Assembly (NCBI GenBank): GCA_036274195.1
Contig: DASUGD010000040.1
Coordinates: 1 to 8,858, forward strand
Length of the DNA: 8,858 nucleotides
Reading direction: 5' to 3'
DNA from: JAJKIV01 sp036274195
GTDB taxonomy: Bacteria > Gemmatimonadota > Gemmatimonadetes > Gemmatimonadales > Gemmatimonadaceae
Below, piece by piece: positions 1 to 5,331 of this stretch. The translations under genes and the position numbers were made by a program. How positions within the stretch are numbered: the first letter of the stretch is position 1; every line of letters starts with the position of its first letter. Below the pieces are notes generated by a model. The model did not search any database. It was not told the DNA's origin and saw only the letters and a program-made list of their open reading frames with translations.

Positions 1-12
1 ACCCCTTTCGTA

Positions 13-627
13 TCATTTTCGCGCCTTGACCGGTATGACGAGCTTCTCCGCCGTATGCGTCGGGGAAAAGCTCGCCACCTTCACGTCGACGAGGCCGGCT
101 TTTTTCGCCGCGGCGAACACGTCCACGTCCTTGAACGCGGCCCCCTTCCCTTTCGTGTGAACGACCCAGATCGCGCCCGCTGGCGTTAGGCAGGCGCGGA
201 GGTCCGGGAGGCGGGCCAGGTCGGTCACCGCATCCGCGCCGTACACGATCATCGCCGTATCCTTCTTCGGCCTCCTGCGCGCGACGTCGCCGGTTCGCTC
301 GGCGAGCTGTGCGAGAAACGACGGGTCGTCGACGCCAAGCACCGCGACGCGCATGCCCGGCTTCACCCCGAGCTTGTCCAGCAACGACGGCGGGTTTCTG
401 ATCTTCTCCGCCCACTTCGCGGCGGTGGGGCCGAGCTCGAACCGTGCAGTCCCGTCGGGGAACGTGACGCGCAGCGTCCCGTCCTTCGCGTCGACCTCGG
501 TGATCGCCTTGCGCGGAATGACAAGCCGGAACTCTCCACGGAAGATCAGCTGCTCGGTCTCGAGCAGCGCCTTGCCCTCGGAGCGCTGACGGTCGAAGTG
601 GACGGTGCATCGGGATTCGGAACCCAT
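13..627 (-). CDS. DUF3052-family protein of unknown function
   Basis: The 204-residue product has two parts. Residues about 5-75 form a beta-rich module with SEGKALLET (16-24), FRGEFRLVIP (29-38) and a DGTARFELGP strand (58-67). From about 78 (NPPSLLDKLGVKPGMRVAV) follows a Rossmann-like half containing AVLGVDDPSF, a short MIVYGAD strand, AGAIWVVHTKGKG and the ending SPTHTAEKLVIP. That second half looks like the DUF3052 family, recognised from memory of its DKLG(V/I)KPG and AEKLVIP signatures; it has no established biochemical role. No signal peptide or membrane segment is visible, so it should be cytoplasmic. The ATG at 625-627 lies only 3 bases from a G-rich repeat array and has no clear Shine-Dalgarno, so its own promoter must be inside, beyond or replaced by that array. 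The family call is fairly sure; the exact start is less so because the repeat may have replaced native upstream sequence. Confidence 0.8.
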   Translation of the reverse strand: MGSESRCTVHFDRQRSEGKALLETEQLIFRGEFRLVIPRKAITEVDAKDGTLRVTFPDGTARFELGPTAAKWAEKIRNPPSLLDKLGVKPGMRVAVLGVDDPSFLAQLAERTGDVARRRPKKDTAMIVYGADAVTDLARLPDLRACLTPAGAIWVVHTKGKGAAFKDVDVFAAAKKAGLVDVKVASFSPTHTAEKLVIPVKARK

Positions 628-630
628 AGG

Positions 631-726
631 CGGGAAACGGGGACTGCCGGGAAACGGGAAACGGGAAACGGGAAACGGGAGACGGGAGACGGGAGACGGG
701 AAACGGGAAACGGGAAACGGGACTGC
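631..726 (+). repeat. Left heptamer array (GGGAAAC/GGGAGAC), G-quadruplex-prone
   Basis: One GGGAAAC (632-638) and a GGGGACTGCC spacer (639-648) are followed by ten uninterrupted heptamers at 649-718: four GGGAAAC, three GGGAGAC, three GGGAAAC. The array closes with GGGACTGC (719-726), a second copy of the spacer motif. Regular G3 runs separated by 4-base loops match the canonical intramolecular G-quadruplex pattern several times over. The block of three variant units suggests internal duplication by slippage. Confidence 0.9.
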
Positions 727-853
727 GGCACGAAGTGTGGCGTGAGCCCGTGTAGAAATCGATGAGTCGCGCGATAGGATGATGATGCTCGGAGGGAGTA
801 GCGAGGACAGCTTCGTTGTCGAACACCTTGTCTGTCACTCAGCCGACACCCGA

Positions 854-1249
854 ATGACCGACCTGTCGAACTATCGAGACCTCGATGTGTGGAGGCGCAG
901 CATGGAGCTCGTGGTCGATGTGTATGCGCTCACCCGCGAGTTCCCGCGGTACGAACTCTACGGCCTGACCGACCAGATCCGGCGTGCGGCATCATCCGTT
1001 CCCGCCAACATCGCTGAGGGCAACGGTCGGCTTTATCGGGGGGAGTACGCGTATCACGTGTCGATCGCGCGCGGATCGATCGAGGAGCTCGCCACGTTGC
1101 TCGAGATCGCGGAACGGCTCGGGTACGCGACTGCCGATCGGGTTGCTACTCTGCTAAAAGAGGCCAGAGATATCAGCCGGATGCTATTGATGTTGATGCG
1201 TGCCCTACGAAGGCCGTCGCGATCGGCGGCGATGGCGCCGCGGCATTGA
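854..1249 (+). CDS. Four-helix-bundle protein (S23/IVP-like)
   Basis: The 131-residue product is a typical free-standing four-helix-bundle protein of the family found in 23S rRNA intervening sequences and related to the Avd accessory protein of diversity-generating retroelements. Visible signatures are YRDLDVWRRSM (7-17, helix 1), FPRYELYGLTDQIRRA then SSVPANIAEGNGR (30-59, the most conserved part), and SIARGSIEELATLLEIAERLGY (70-91, helix 3). The last 15 or so residues (Arg/Ala-rich) are not conserved. Family members assemble as basic oligomers and probably bind nucleic acid; no enzymatic activity is established. The frame stays open upstream to an ATG at 779, but family similarity begins at MTDLSNYRDL, so I chose the ATG at 854; neither has a strong Shine-Dalgarno. 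The gene is bracketed by inverted heptamer arrays. No reverse transcriptase or template repeat is present, so a retroelement role is unlikely here. Confidence 0.85.
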   Translation: MTDLSNYRDLDVWRRSMELVVDVYALTREFPRYELYGLTDQIRRAASSVPANIAEGNGRLYRGEYAYHVSIARGSIEELATLLEIAERLGYATADRVATLLKEARDISRMLLMLMRALRRPSRSAAMAPRH

Positions 1250-1272
1250 CAGTGAGCCGAAGCTTGCACGTT

Positions 1273-1318
1273 CCGTTTCCCGTTTCCCGTTTCCCGGCAG
1301 TTCCCGTTTCCCGGCAGT
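1273..1318 (-). repeat. Right heptamer array, inverted relative to the left one
   Basis: Read on the minus strand from 1318 inward: ACTGCC, GGGAAAC, GGGAACTGCC, three GGGAAAC units and a partial unit (GG). It mirrors the outer 41 bp of the left array with one mismatch, but it has three consecutive units where the left has ten and lacks GGGAGAC variants. It begins about 23 bp after the stop codon of the four-helix-bundle gene. Confidence 0.88.
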
Positions 1319-1439
1319 GATGTGCCTCACGCGATCATCGTGCGCCCGCGCGAGGGAGTGTCCTGCGCTTCTATGAAGCGTCCAATGACAAGGGCGCGTT
1401 CGCCGAGCCACACTGTGCCCGCTGATCTCAATTCTCCTC

Positions 1440-1443
1440 GGAG
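1440..1443 (+). promoter_or_regulatory. Ribosome binding site fixing the lipoprotein start
   Basis: GGAG lies 8 bases before the ATG at 1452. An in-frame TTG at 1446 would leave only 2 bases of spacing, so the ATG is the better start. It also places the lipobox at a normal distance from the N-terminus. Confidence 0.6.
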
Positions 1444-1451
1444 CTTTGCGC

Positions 1452-3128
1452 ATGCGCACTCGCAGCAATCACCTTGTCACAGCCCTCGCTGTCGTTCTGG
1501 CCGGATGTTCGTCAGGCGGAACCGTCGTCGTTCGCCAACCGCCCCCGCCCGCGCCGGTTCCGGTGGTGATCGAGCCACTCGAGGTCGACGTCACGCGCCC
1601 GCATAACGGGAAGATCTACGTCCAGACGAATCGCGCCGCCTACGTCGCTATCGTCGAGATCGTCCCCGAGCGGGGTGCGACGCTCGTCTATCCCGTGTCC
1701 ACGCGTCAGCGGCAATTCGTGGTCGCCGGGCTGCGCGACGTACCCGTATGGTGGGAGCCGACGCGCGTGACGTATCGCGGCGCCGGGATGTCACGCTCGA
1801 ATCCGACGCGCTACATCTACGTGCTCGCGTCGGATGAGCCGCTTCGCATCCCCGAGGCTGCCTTCCGGGACGGCTACCTCCACGAGACGCTCGTGAATCC
1901 CGCCTATCGCGGAACGAATCCGTACGCGACGATGCGCGCCATCTCACGCGACTTCGTGGCACCTGTCATCGACCAGCGATGGGCCGAGGATGCCTATGCG
2001 CTGTCGGGCTCCTACTACAACGAGCGATACCAGGTGACGCGGGTCTATTGCCGCGACGGGTCGATCTACGAAGTTCCCGCCGACCTCGCGGACCATGTGT
2101 GGTGTCCGGCGCAGCCGCGCGATACGTGGGACGGTACGGGCCGAGTGGCCACGACGGACCCGACGGGCTCGCGGCGGCCGCCGTTCCGTCCGGACTCGGT
2201 GATTGCCGACAACGGTCGTCGGGTGGCGGTGCAACCGCCCTCGTCGAACGGCCGCGGGCCGGTCCAGCGAGTGAAGGAGCCACCCGGCTGGGACAATCGC
2301 GCCAACGGGCGCGGGGCGGACGACAATCATCAGGGGAACGGTCGCTACGCGGACGACGATCGTCAGGGGAATGGCCGGGTCAAGGATCACCCGGATCACC
2401 CGGACCATCCGGACCACCCCGATCACCCCGATCACCCCAACAACGATCCGAACGGTCGCGCGCGCCGGCCTAACGACGGCCGGGATGACAAGCTCCCACC
2501 GGGGCAGCAGCGTGCGGATCGGCCGAACGATCGCAATGACAAGGTGCCGCCTGGGCAGCAGCGTAAGGCCGATCAGCCCGACAACCGCCAGAACAACGGG
2601 TCGCCGGGCCAACAGAAGGCCGAGACGAAGGAAGCGCTTCGCGAGCCTCCACGTCAGCCGCCGTTGCCGTTACGCGGAGACAAGCCGCCGATTCGGATCG
2701 CGCGCCAGGACAGCTCGGCCTCGCCGGTCAAGCCGGTGACGACCGCGAAGCCCGATGCGCCGGGGAAACCGGACAACGCGGGGAAGCCCGATAACTCGGG
2801 CCGACCGGATAACGCCGGGAAGCAGGAGAGCTCAGGGAAGCCCGACAATGCGGGGAAGCCGGGCAATTCGGCGAGGCCCGACAACCCCGGCAAGTCGGAT
2901 CATTCCGGCAAGCCCGACAACGGCGCGAAGCCGGACACGCCGGTGAAACCGGACGCGCCAGCGAAGCCGGACACCGCGTCAGGCACCGCCGCGGACTCCA
3001 AGCCCGACGGGAATTCGCAGAGCGACAAGCGGGGCAACGGACAGGGCAAGGGCCGCGGCAAGCCTAACGATACCGACGACAAGTCGGCGGACCGCAAACC
3101 AAAGCAGCCCGCCGACCTCAAGCCCTGA
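1452..3128 (+). CDS. Lipoprotein with DUF4384-like domain and long repetitive disordered tail
   Basis: The 558-residue product begins with a lipoprotein signal: a charged start, a hydrophobic run (LVTALAVV) and the lipobox LAGC with Cys19. A Pro/Val linker (PPPPAPVPVV, about 30-39) follows. Residues about 44-145 look like a compact beta domain: IYVQTNRAAYVAIVEIVPE, TLVYP, then RYIYVLAS. This resembles DUF4384, a domain of secreted proteins, though I am only moderately sure. Cys200 and Cys218 could form a disulfide. From about residue 235 the chain is hydrophilic and low in hydrophobics: two NGRxADDxxQG repeats, six DHP triplets (312-329), three PGQQ-containing 18-mers (339-391) and thirteen KPDxxx hexads (433-510), ending in a Lys/Asp-rich segment. 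It should be anchored at the outer or cytoplasmic membrane with an extended tail, perhaps contacting polysaccharide or surface anions; that function is inference. The gene stands alone and ends before a strong hairpin. Confidence 0.8.
   Translation: MRTRSNHLVTALAVVLAGCSSGGTVVVRQPPPPAPVPVVIEPLEVDVTRPHNGKIYVQTNRAAYVAIVEIVPERGATLVYPVSTRQRQFVVAGLRDVPVWWEPTRVTYRGAGMSRSNPTRYIYVLASDEPLRIPEAAFRDGYLHETLVNPAYRGTNPYATMRAISRDFVAPVIDQRWAEDAYALSGSYYNERYQVTRVYCRDGSIYEVPADLADHVWCPAQPRDTWDGTGRVATTDPTGSRRPPFRPDSVIADNGRRVAVQPPSSNGRGPVQRVKEPPGWDNRANGRGADDNHQGNGRYADDDRQGNGRVKDHPDHPDHPDHPDHPDHPNNDPNGRARRPNDGRDDKLPPGQQRADRPNDRNDKVPPGQQRKADQPDNRQNNGSPGQQKAETKEALREPPRQPPLPLRGDKPPIRIARQDSSASPVKPVTTAKPDAPGKPDNAGKPDNSGRPDNAGKQESSGKPDNAGKPGNSARPDNPGKSDHSGKPDNGAKPDTPVKPDAPAKPDTASGTAADSKPDGNSQSDKRGNGQGKGRGKPNDTDDKSADRKPKQPADLKP
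2385..2438 (+). repeat. Six in-frame DHP triplet repeats
   Basis: Six consecutive 9-base units each encode Asp-His-Pro. Synonymous codons vary (GAT/GAC, CAC/CAT, CCG/CCC), so the protein repeat is better conserved than the DNA. Alternating Asp and His could bind divalent metal; that is inference. Confidence 0.9.
2466..2624 (+). repeat. Three imperfect 18-residue PGQQ repeats
   Basis: Two 54-base units (2466-2519, 2520-2573) encode RPND-rich peptides containing DK(L/V)PPGQQR. A third, more diverged unit of 17 codons (2574-2624) keeps SPGQQKAE. They lie in the disordered tail of the lipoprotein. Confidence 0.8.
2748..2981 (+). repeat. Thirteen KPDxxx hexapeptide repeats (18-base units)
   Basis: Thirteen contiguous six-residue units in the lipoprotein tail follow a (K/R)PD(N/A/T)xG pattern, for example KPDNAG, KPDNSG, RPDNAG, KPDTPV. 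Units five and nine (KQESSG, KSDHSG) and unit seven (KPGNSA) are the most diverged. The regular Lys-Pro-Asp spacing predicts an extended zwitterionic chain. Codon variation between units argues against very recent expansion. Confidence 0.88.
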
Positions 3129-3147
3129 CCCGGTCGGAACGCTCGAC

Positions 3148-3179
3148 GCGACGGGTGAGGCTATGCCTCACCCGGTCGC
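3148..3179 (+). terminator. Strong hairpin after the lipoprotein gene
   Basis: A perfect 10-bp stem, CGGGTGAGGC (3152-3161) with GCCTCACCCG (3165-3174), closes on a TAT loop. It extends by four more pairs (GCGA 3148-3151 with TCGC 3176-3179) across a single bulged G. It starts 20 bases after the stop codon at 3128. No T-run follows, so it is a terminator or 3'-end stabiliser of the U-less type usual in GC-rich genomes rather than a classical intrinsic terminator. Confidence 0.55.
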
Positions 3180-3587
3180 GGAGTACCGATGAAACGGATT
3201 TGCGGCGTCACCGGCGCTGACCATGCCACCGGCGAGCGTAACGCGGCGCAGCGGGCCCAAGCGTTCGAGTATGGGTTTCTCGTACATCGTTCCTCGTGAG
3301 GTTCCAGGATTCCCGCAGGAGAGCACGGCCGAACGTCGCACACCTGAGGCTGCAGTTCGCTAGCGCGACGGATCACGCGCTCTCTCGTCGCTGCTAAGGG
3401 CACCTCTCGTACCAGGGTCCGAGAATCGCGTCGACTGGTCGTGCAGCATCCACGACCATAACGATCCGCTCGGCCTGTCCGCCGTCGCCCGCTACCGGCC
3501 TCCTGCCACGCGTCGCCCCGATGGCACATTCCACCCCATCGTGGCTCCTTTGCCGCTGAATCGGCACGCCACGGCTGACTATCCTCC

Positions 3588-3624
3588 CGAACGCGCGACG
3601 CCGGCCAATGCTGGCGTCGGTTCG
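3588..3624. other. Long bulged stem-loop in the gene-poor interval
   Basis: CGACGCC (3596-3602) pairs with GGCGTCG (3613-3619). The stem continues inward with one G-U and two G-C pairs to a 4-base CAAT loop, and outward with CGAAC (3588-3592) against GTTCG (3620-3624) across a 3-base bulge (GCG). That is 15 pairs in total. No gene on either strand ends nearby to explain it as a terminator. A CGTTAGG heptamer follows immediately. Confidence 0.5.
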
Positions 3625-3759
3625 CGTTAGGGCGGGATATCGGTCGTTACACCGTGAAGACGATGTTGCAGCCTGCGGAGGAAGTGACGACCAACGCTTC
3701 GCAATGAGCGGCCGCTTGACTCGGCCCGGAATAATCTGGTAGTACTCCTGGGGACACCC

Positions 3760-3764
3760 GGAGG
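3760..3764 (+). promoter_or_regulatory. Ribosome binding site of the aspartic protease gene
   Basis: GGAGG lies 4 bases before the ATG at 3769 and 16 before the next in-frame ATG at 3781. Although the spacing is short, it favours the upstream start. Confidence 0.6.
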
Positions 3765-3768
3765 TATC

Positions 3769-4158
3769 ATGGCCGACGAAATGGGTATCCTTCGCACCGA
3801 TGTCGAGATCGAGTCCCCGCTGCGGGAAGGGGACCGACGGCTCCTTCGCGATGTTCTCGTGGACACGGGCGCCGAGCTCTCGTGGGCTCCGGCGCCCGTG
3901 CTCGAGTCGCTGGGTATTGCGCGCCGCAAGCAGATTCGCTTCCAGCAGGCCGATGGAACGACGCTCGACAGATGGGTCGGGTTCGCGATCGTCCACGCCG
4001 GCGGCACGTTTACGAACGACGAGGTCGTCTTCGGCGAGCCCGGCGACCTCACCCTCCTCGGCGCGCGGTCGCTCGAGGGCTTGAACCTGAAGGTGGATCT
4101 GGTAGGCAAGCGGCTCGTGTCGGCCGGCCCGATGCTCGCGGCCCACGTGGCAATTTGA
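3769..4158 (+). CDS. Retropepsin-like (clan AA) aspartic protease
   Basis: The 129-residue product carries the signature of small prokaryotic retroviral-type aspartic proteases: VLVDTGAELSW at 29-39, with Asp32 as the catalytic residue in the DTGA motif, and a C-terminal hydrophobic-Gly motif, LLGARSLEGLNLKVD (96-110), matching the usual LLG-x-x-x-(L/M)E-x-x-x-L-x-V-D pattern. Its length is normal for a single-domain protein that must dimerise to form an active site, as retropepsins do. No signal peptide or membrane anchor is visible, so it is probably cytoplasmic. Natural substrates of this bacterial family are mostly unknown. It is monocistronic and converges on the Uma2-family gene with 46 bases between the stops. 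The assignment rests on two motifs in the correct spacing and order. Confidence 0.85.
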   Translation: MADEMGILRTDVEIESPLREGDRRLLRDVLVDTGAELSWAPAPVLESLGIARRKQIRFQQADGTTLDRWVGFAIVHAGGTFTNDEVVFGEPGDLTLLGARSLEGLNLKVDLVGKRLVSAGPMLAAHVAI

Positions 4159-4171
4159 CCGCTGCGGTCAA
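4155..4171. terminator. Palindrome over the protease stop, between convergent genes
   Basis: TTGACCGC and GCGGTCAA flank a central T as a perfect 17-base palindrome containing the TGA stop of the protease gene. As RNA it gives a 7-bp stem with a CTG loop. Its position between convergent genes suits a weak bidirectional terminator, but there is no T-run and the stem is short; a protein-binding palindrome is equally possible. Confidence 0.3.
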
Positions 4172-4204
4172 TGAGCCTCGCCGCCTCGCGGGCATGGCCG
4201 TGGA

Positions 4205-4831
4205 TCACTCGTCTCCGTTTACGCCGTATCCATCGAGCTCGTAGCCGACTGGTTCCGGCTCACCCACCGAAGGCAGCTCCACCCGCTCGTAGATCTCATC
4301 CAGCGTGAGCTCGACATCGAGGCACGGAACGCGGACGCGGCCATCGCCCACGATCTCCTCACGGCGCCATTCACCGCTGTGGGCATCTCTCGAGTGTCGC
4401 TCGACGCGACGCCGTCGGTGATCGACGATCAGGTACGCCTCGAGCGACGCGATGGACTGGTACGCGTCGAGCTTCTCGCCGCGGTCGATCCGTGCGGTGG
4501 TCGCTGAGGTCACCTCGATGACCACGCACGGTCCCCGAGCAACAATGTCCGCCTCGCCAATCGCCGTGCAGACCACCGTCACGTCCGGGTAGTAGTACCG
4601 GTCGCGAGCGACTTCGACGCGCATGTCCCCGATGAAAACGTCGCACGGGCCGCGTCTGGCCATCGGAAACAGGCGGGCGAATATGTTGCCGGCGACACGG
4701 TTGTGGCGCACGGTAGCGCCGGACATTGCGTACACCTCGCCCGCGACGTACTCGTGCTTGATCGGGGAGCTTTCCTCGAAACGGAAGTACTCCTCGACCG
4801 TCATTGTCGGCAGTGCTGATGTGTCTCGCAT
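4205..4831 (-). CDS. Uma2-family (DUF820) PD-(D/E)XK nuclease
   Basis: The 208-residue protein matches the Uma2 (DUF820) family of putative restriction-endonuclease-like proteins. The N-terminal signature is MTVEEYFRFEESSP (10-23), then KHEYVAGEVYAMSGAT (25-40) and RHNRVAGNI (42-50). The nuclease core is visible as YPDV with Asp83, VIEVTSATT with Glu106, and RGEKLDAY with Lys120, in the order expected for a PD-(D/E)XK fold. Length is normal for the family. Such genes are abundant as scattered single copies in cyanobacteria and soil bacteria; biological targets are unknown. No methyltransferase or antitoxin is adjacent. The ATG at 4829-4831 lacks a clear Shine-Dalgarno; the in-frame ATG at 4802-4804 (Met10) is a possible alternative, though homologues usually carry a short N-terminal extension. 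The catalytic residues are intact, so it is likely functional. Confidence 0.9.
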   Translation of the reverse strand: MRDTSALPTMTVEEYFRFEESSPIKHEYVAGEVYAMSGATVRHNRVAGNIFARLFPMARRGPCDVFIGDMRVEVARDRYYYPDVTVVCTAIGEADIVARGPCVVIEVTSATTARIDRGEKLDAYQSIASLEAYLIVDHRRRRVERHSRDAHSGEWRREEIVGDGRVRVPCLDVELTLDEIYERVELPSVGEPEPVGYELDGYGVNGDE

Positions 4832-4940
4832 ACGTTCACGCTACGCTCGGCGACGTGGGACGCGCAACCGAATTGTCGCCGAGGCGCGCGTTCGCGTGCG
4901 TCTGACACCGCGAAGGTGGGCGCAGGGCAGACGTGCGGGC

Positions 4941-5264
4941 ATGGACACGGTCTTCGGGTTCTACGAGGCGCAGTCGAGGACTATCGTGGGCCGGGAGATC
5001 CCGCAGGTGCTGCTCATCCACGCGAGCCTGCTCAACGCGGACATGTTCGACACGCTCGTGCAGATGATGGAAAGGCGGGGGTACACGTTCGCGAAATTGG
5101 AGGACGTGTTGAGCGACTCGGCCTACCGGAGCGCGGACACGTACGTGGGGCCGGGCGGCATAACGTGGCTGCATCGGTGGGCGCTCACCCGCGGGATGCG
5201 AGGCGCGACGTTCGCCGGAGAGCCCGAGGTTCCTCCCGACATCGCGGCGCGCACAGCTCGTTGA
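4941..5264 (+). pseudogene. C-terminal remnant of a CE4 polysaccharide deacetylase
   Basis: The 107 codons read as the end of a polysaccharide deacetylase: DTVFGFYEAQSRTIVGREIP, then QVLLIHASLLNAD, RRGYTFAKLEDVLSD and AYRSADTYVGPGGITWLHRW. The His of LLIHA corresponds to the last CE4 motif of the NodB domain. The catalytic motifs that should precede it (the Asp-Asp pair, the metal-binding HxxxH, the RPPYG segment) are absent. They cannot lie just upstream, because the divergent Uma2 gene starts at 4831, and the 109 bases between carry no recognisable deacetylase sequence. The open frame extends upstream over the Uma2 gene, but that part looks like antisense shadow. I infer a 5'-truncated, inactive gene; translation from the ATG at 4941 is possible but has no good ribosome binding site. 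The surviving frame has no internal stop, suggesting recent truncation or residual selection. Confidence 0.7.
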
Positions 5265-5331
5265 CGCACCGACTTACTTCGACACTCCGAGCTGCGGTCG
5301 CTCATCGCGACGTGGCGTCTCGTTCGGCGAT

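Larger units (their letters stand above)
631..1313. mobile_element. Putative mobile-like element: four-helix-bundle gene between inverted heptamer arrays
   Basis: Positions 631-671 and the reverse complement of 1273-1313 match at 40 of 41 bases (the single difference is G at 642 against the complement of T1302). Both arms read, from outside inward: GGGAAAC, then GGG(G/A)ACTGCC, then consecutive GGGAAAC units. The arms enclose about 600 bp carrying one gene, a four-helix-bundle protein. No transposase is encoded and I see no target-site duplication at the edges. In 23S rRNA intervening sequences the same protein family is encoded between complementary ends, so this may be a related element at a non-rRNA site. 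Transcribed on the + strand, the G-rich and C-rich arms could pair into a stem of about 40 bp around the coding region. That it moves is inference; the inverted arrangement is directly visible. Confidence 0.55.
3129..3768. other. 640-bp gene-poor interval
   Basis: I see no convincing protein gene here. Open frames on either strand are Arg/Pro/Ser-rich, lack ribosome binding sites and resemble no family. The interval holds the post-lipoprotein hairpin (3148-3179), a long bulged stem-loop (3588-3624), one CGTTAGG copy (3625-3631) and the leader of the downstream protease gene. The stretch 3180-3587 shows nothing I can name; it could be a decayed gene. Confidence 0.6.

Noticed and set aside
546..731. 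Pro/Ser/Arg repeat peptide on the minus strand
   Set aside because: It is a translation of the heptamer array and has no ribosome binding site or family.
1246..1274. TTGACA box after the four-helix-bundle gene
   Set aside because: Perfect -35 hexamer, but it overlaps the gene's stop codon and nothing like a -10 follows at 16-18 bases.
631..1313. CRISPR array or diversity-generating retroelement
   Set aside because: The repeats are contiguous heptamers without spacers, and there is no reverse transcriptase, template/variable repeat pair or cas gene.
1944..2612. 222-codon minus-strand open frame inside the lipoprotein gene
   Set aside because: Its VIRVI-type repeats simply mirror the DHP and neighbouring repeats on the coding strand.
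3583..3633. Possible integron attC site
   Set aside because: The right core reads GTTAGGG, breaking the final pyrimidine of GTTRRRY, and the left core does not fit RYYYAAC; no integrase or cassette array is present. The other CCTAACG copies are unpaired and hundreds of bases apart.
3716..3745. Sigma70-like promoter for the protease gene
   Set aside because: TTGACT is a good -35, but the best -10 at suitable spacing (TAGTAC) matches only about half of the consensus.
3394..4146. 250-codon minus-strand open frame over the protease gene
   Set aside because: No recognisable domain; it is opposite a gene with catalytic motifs and a ribosome binding site.
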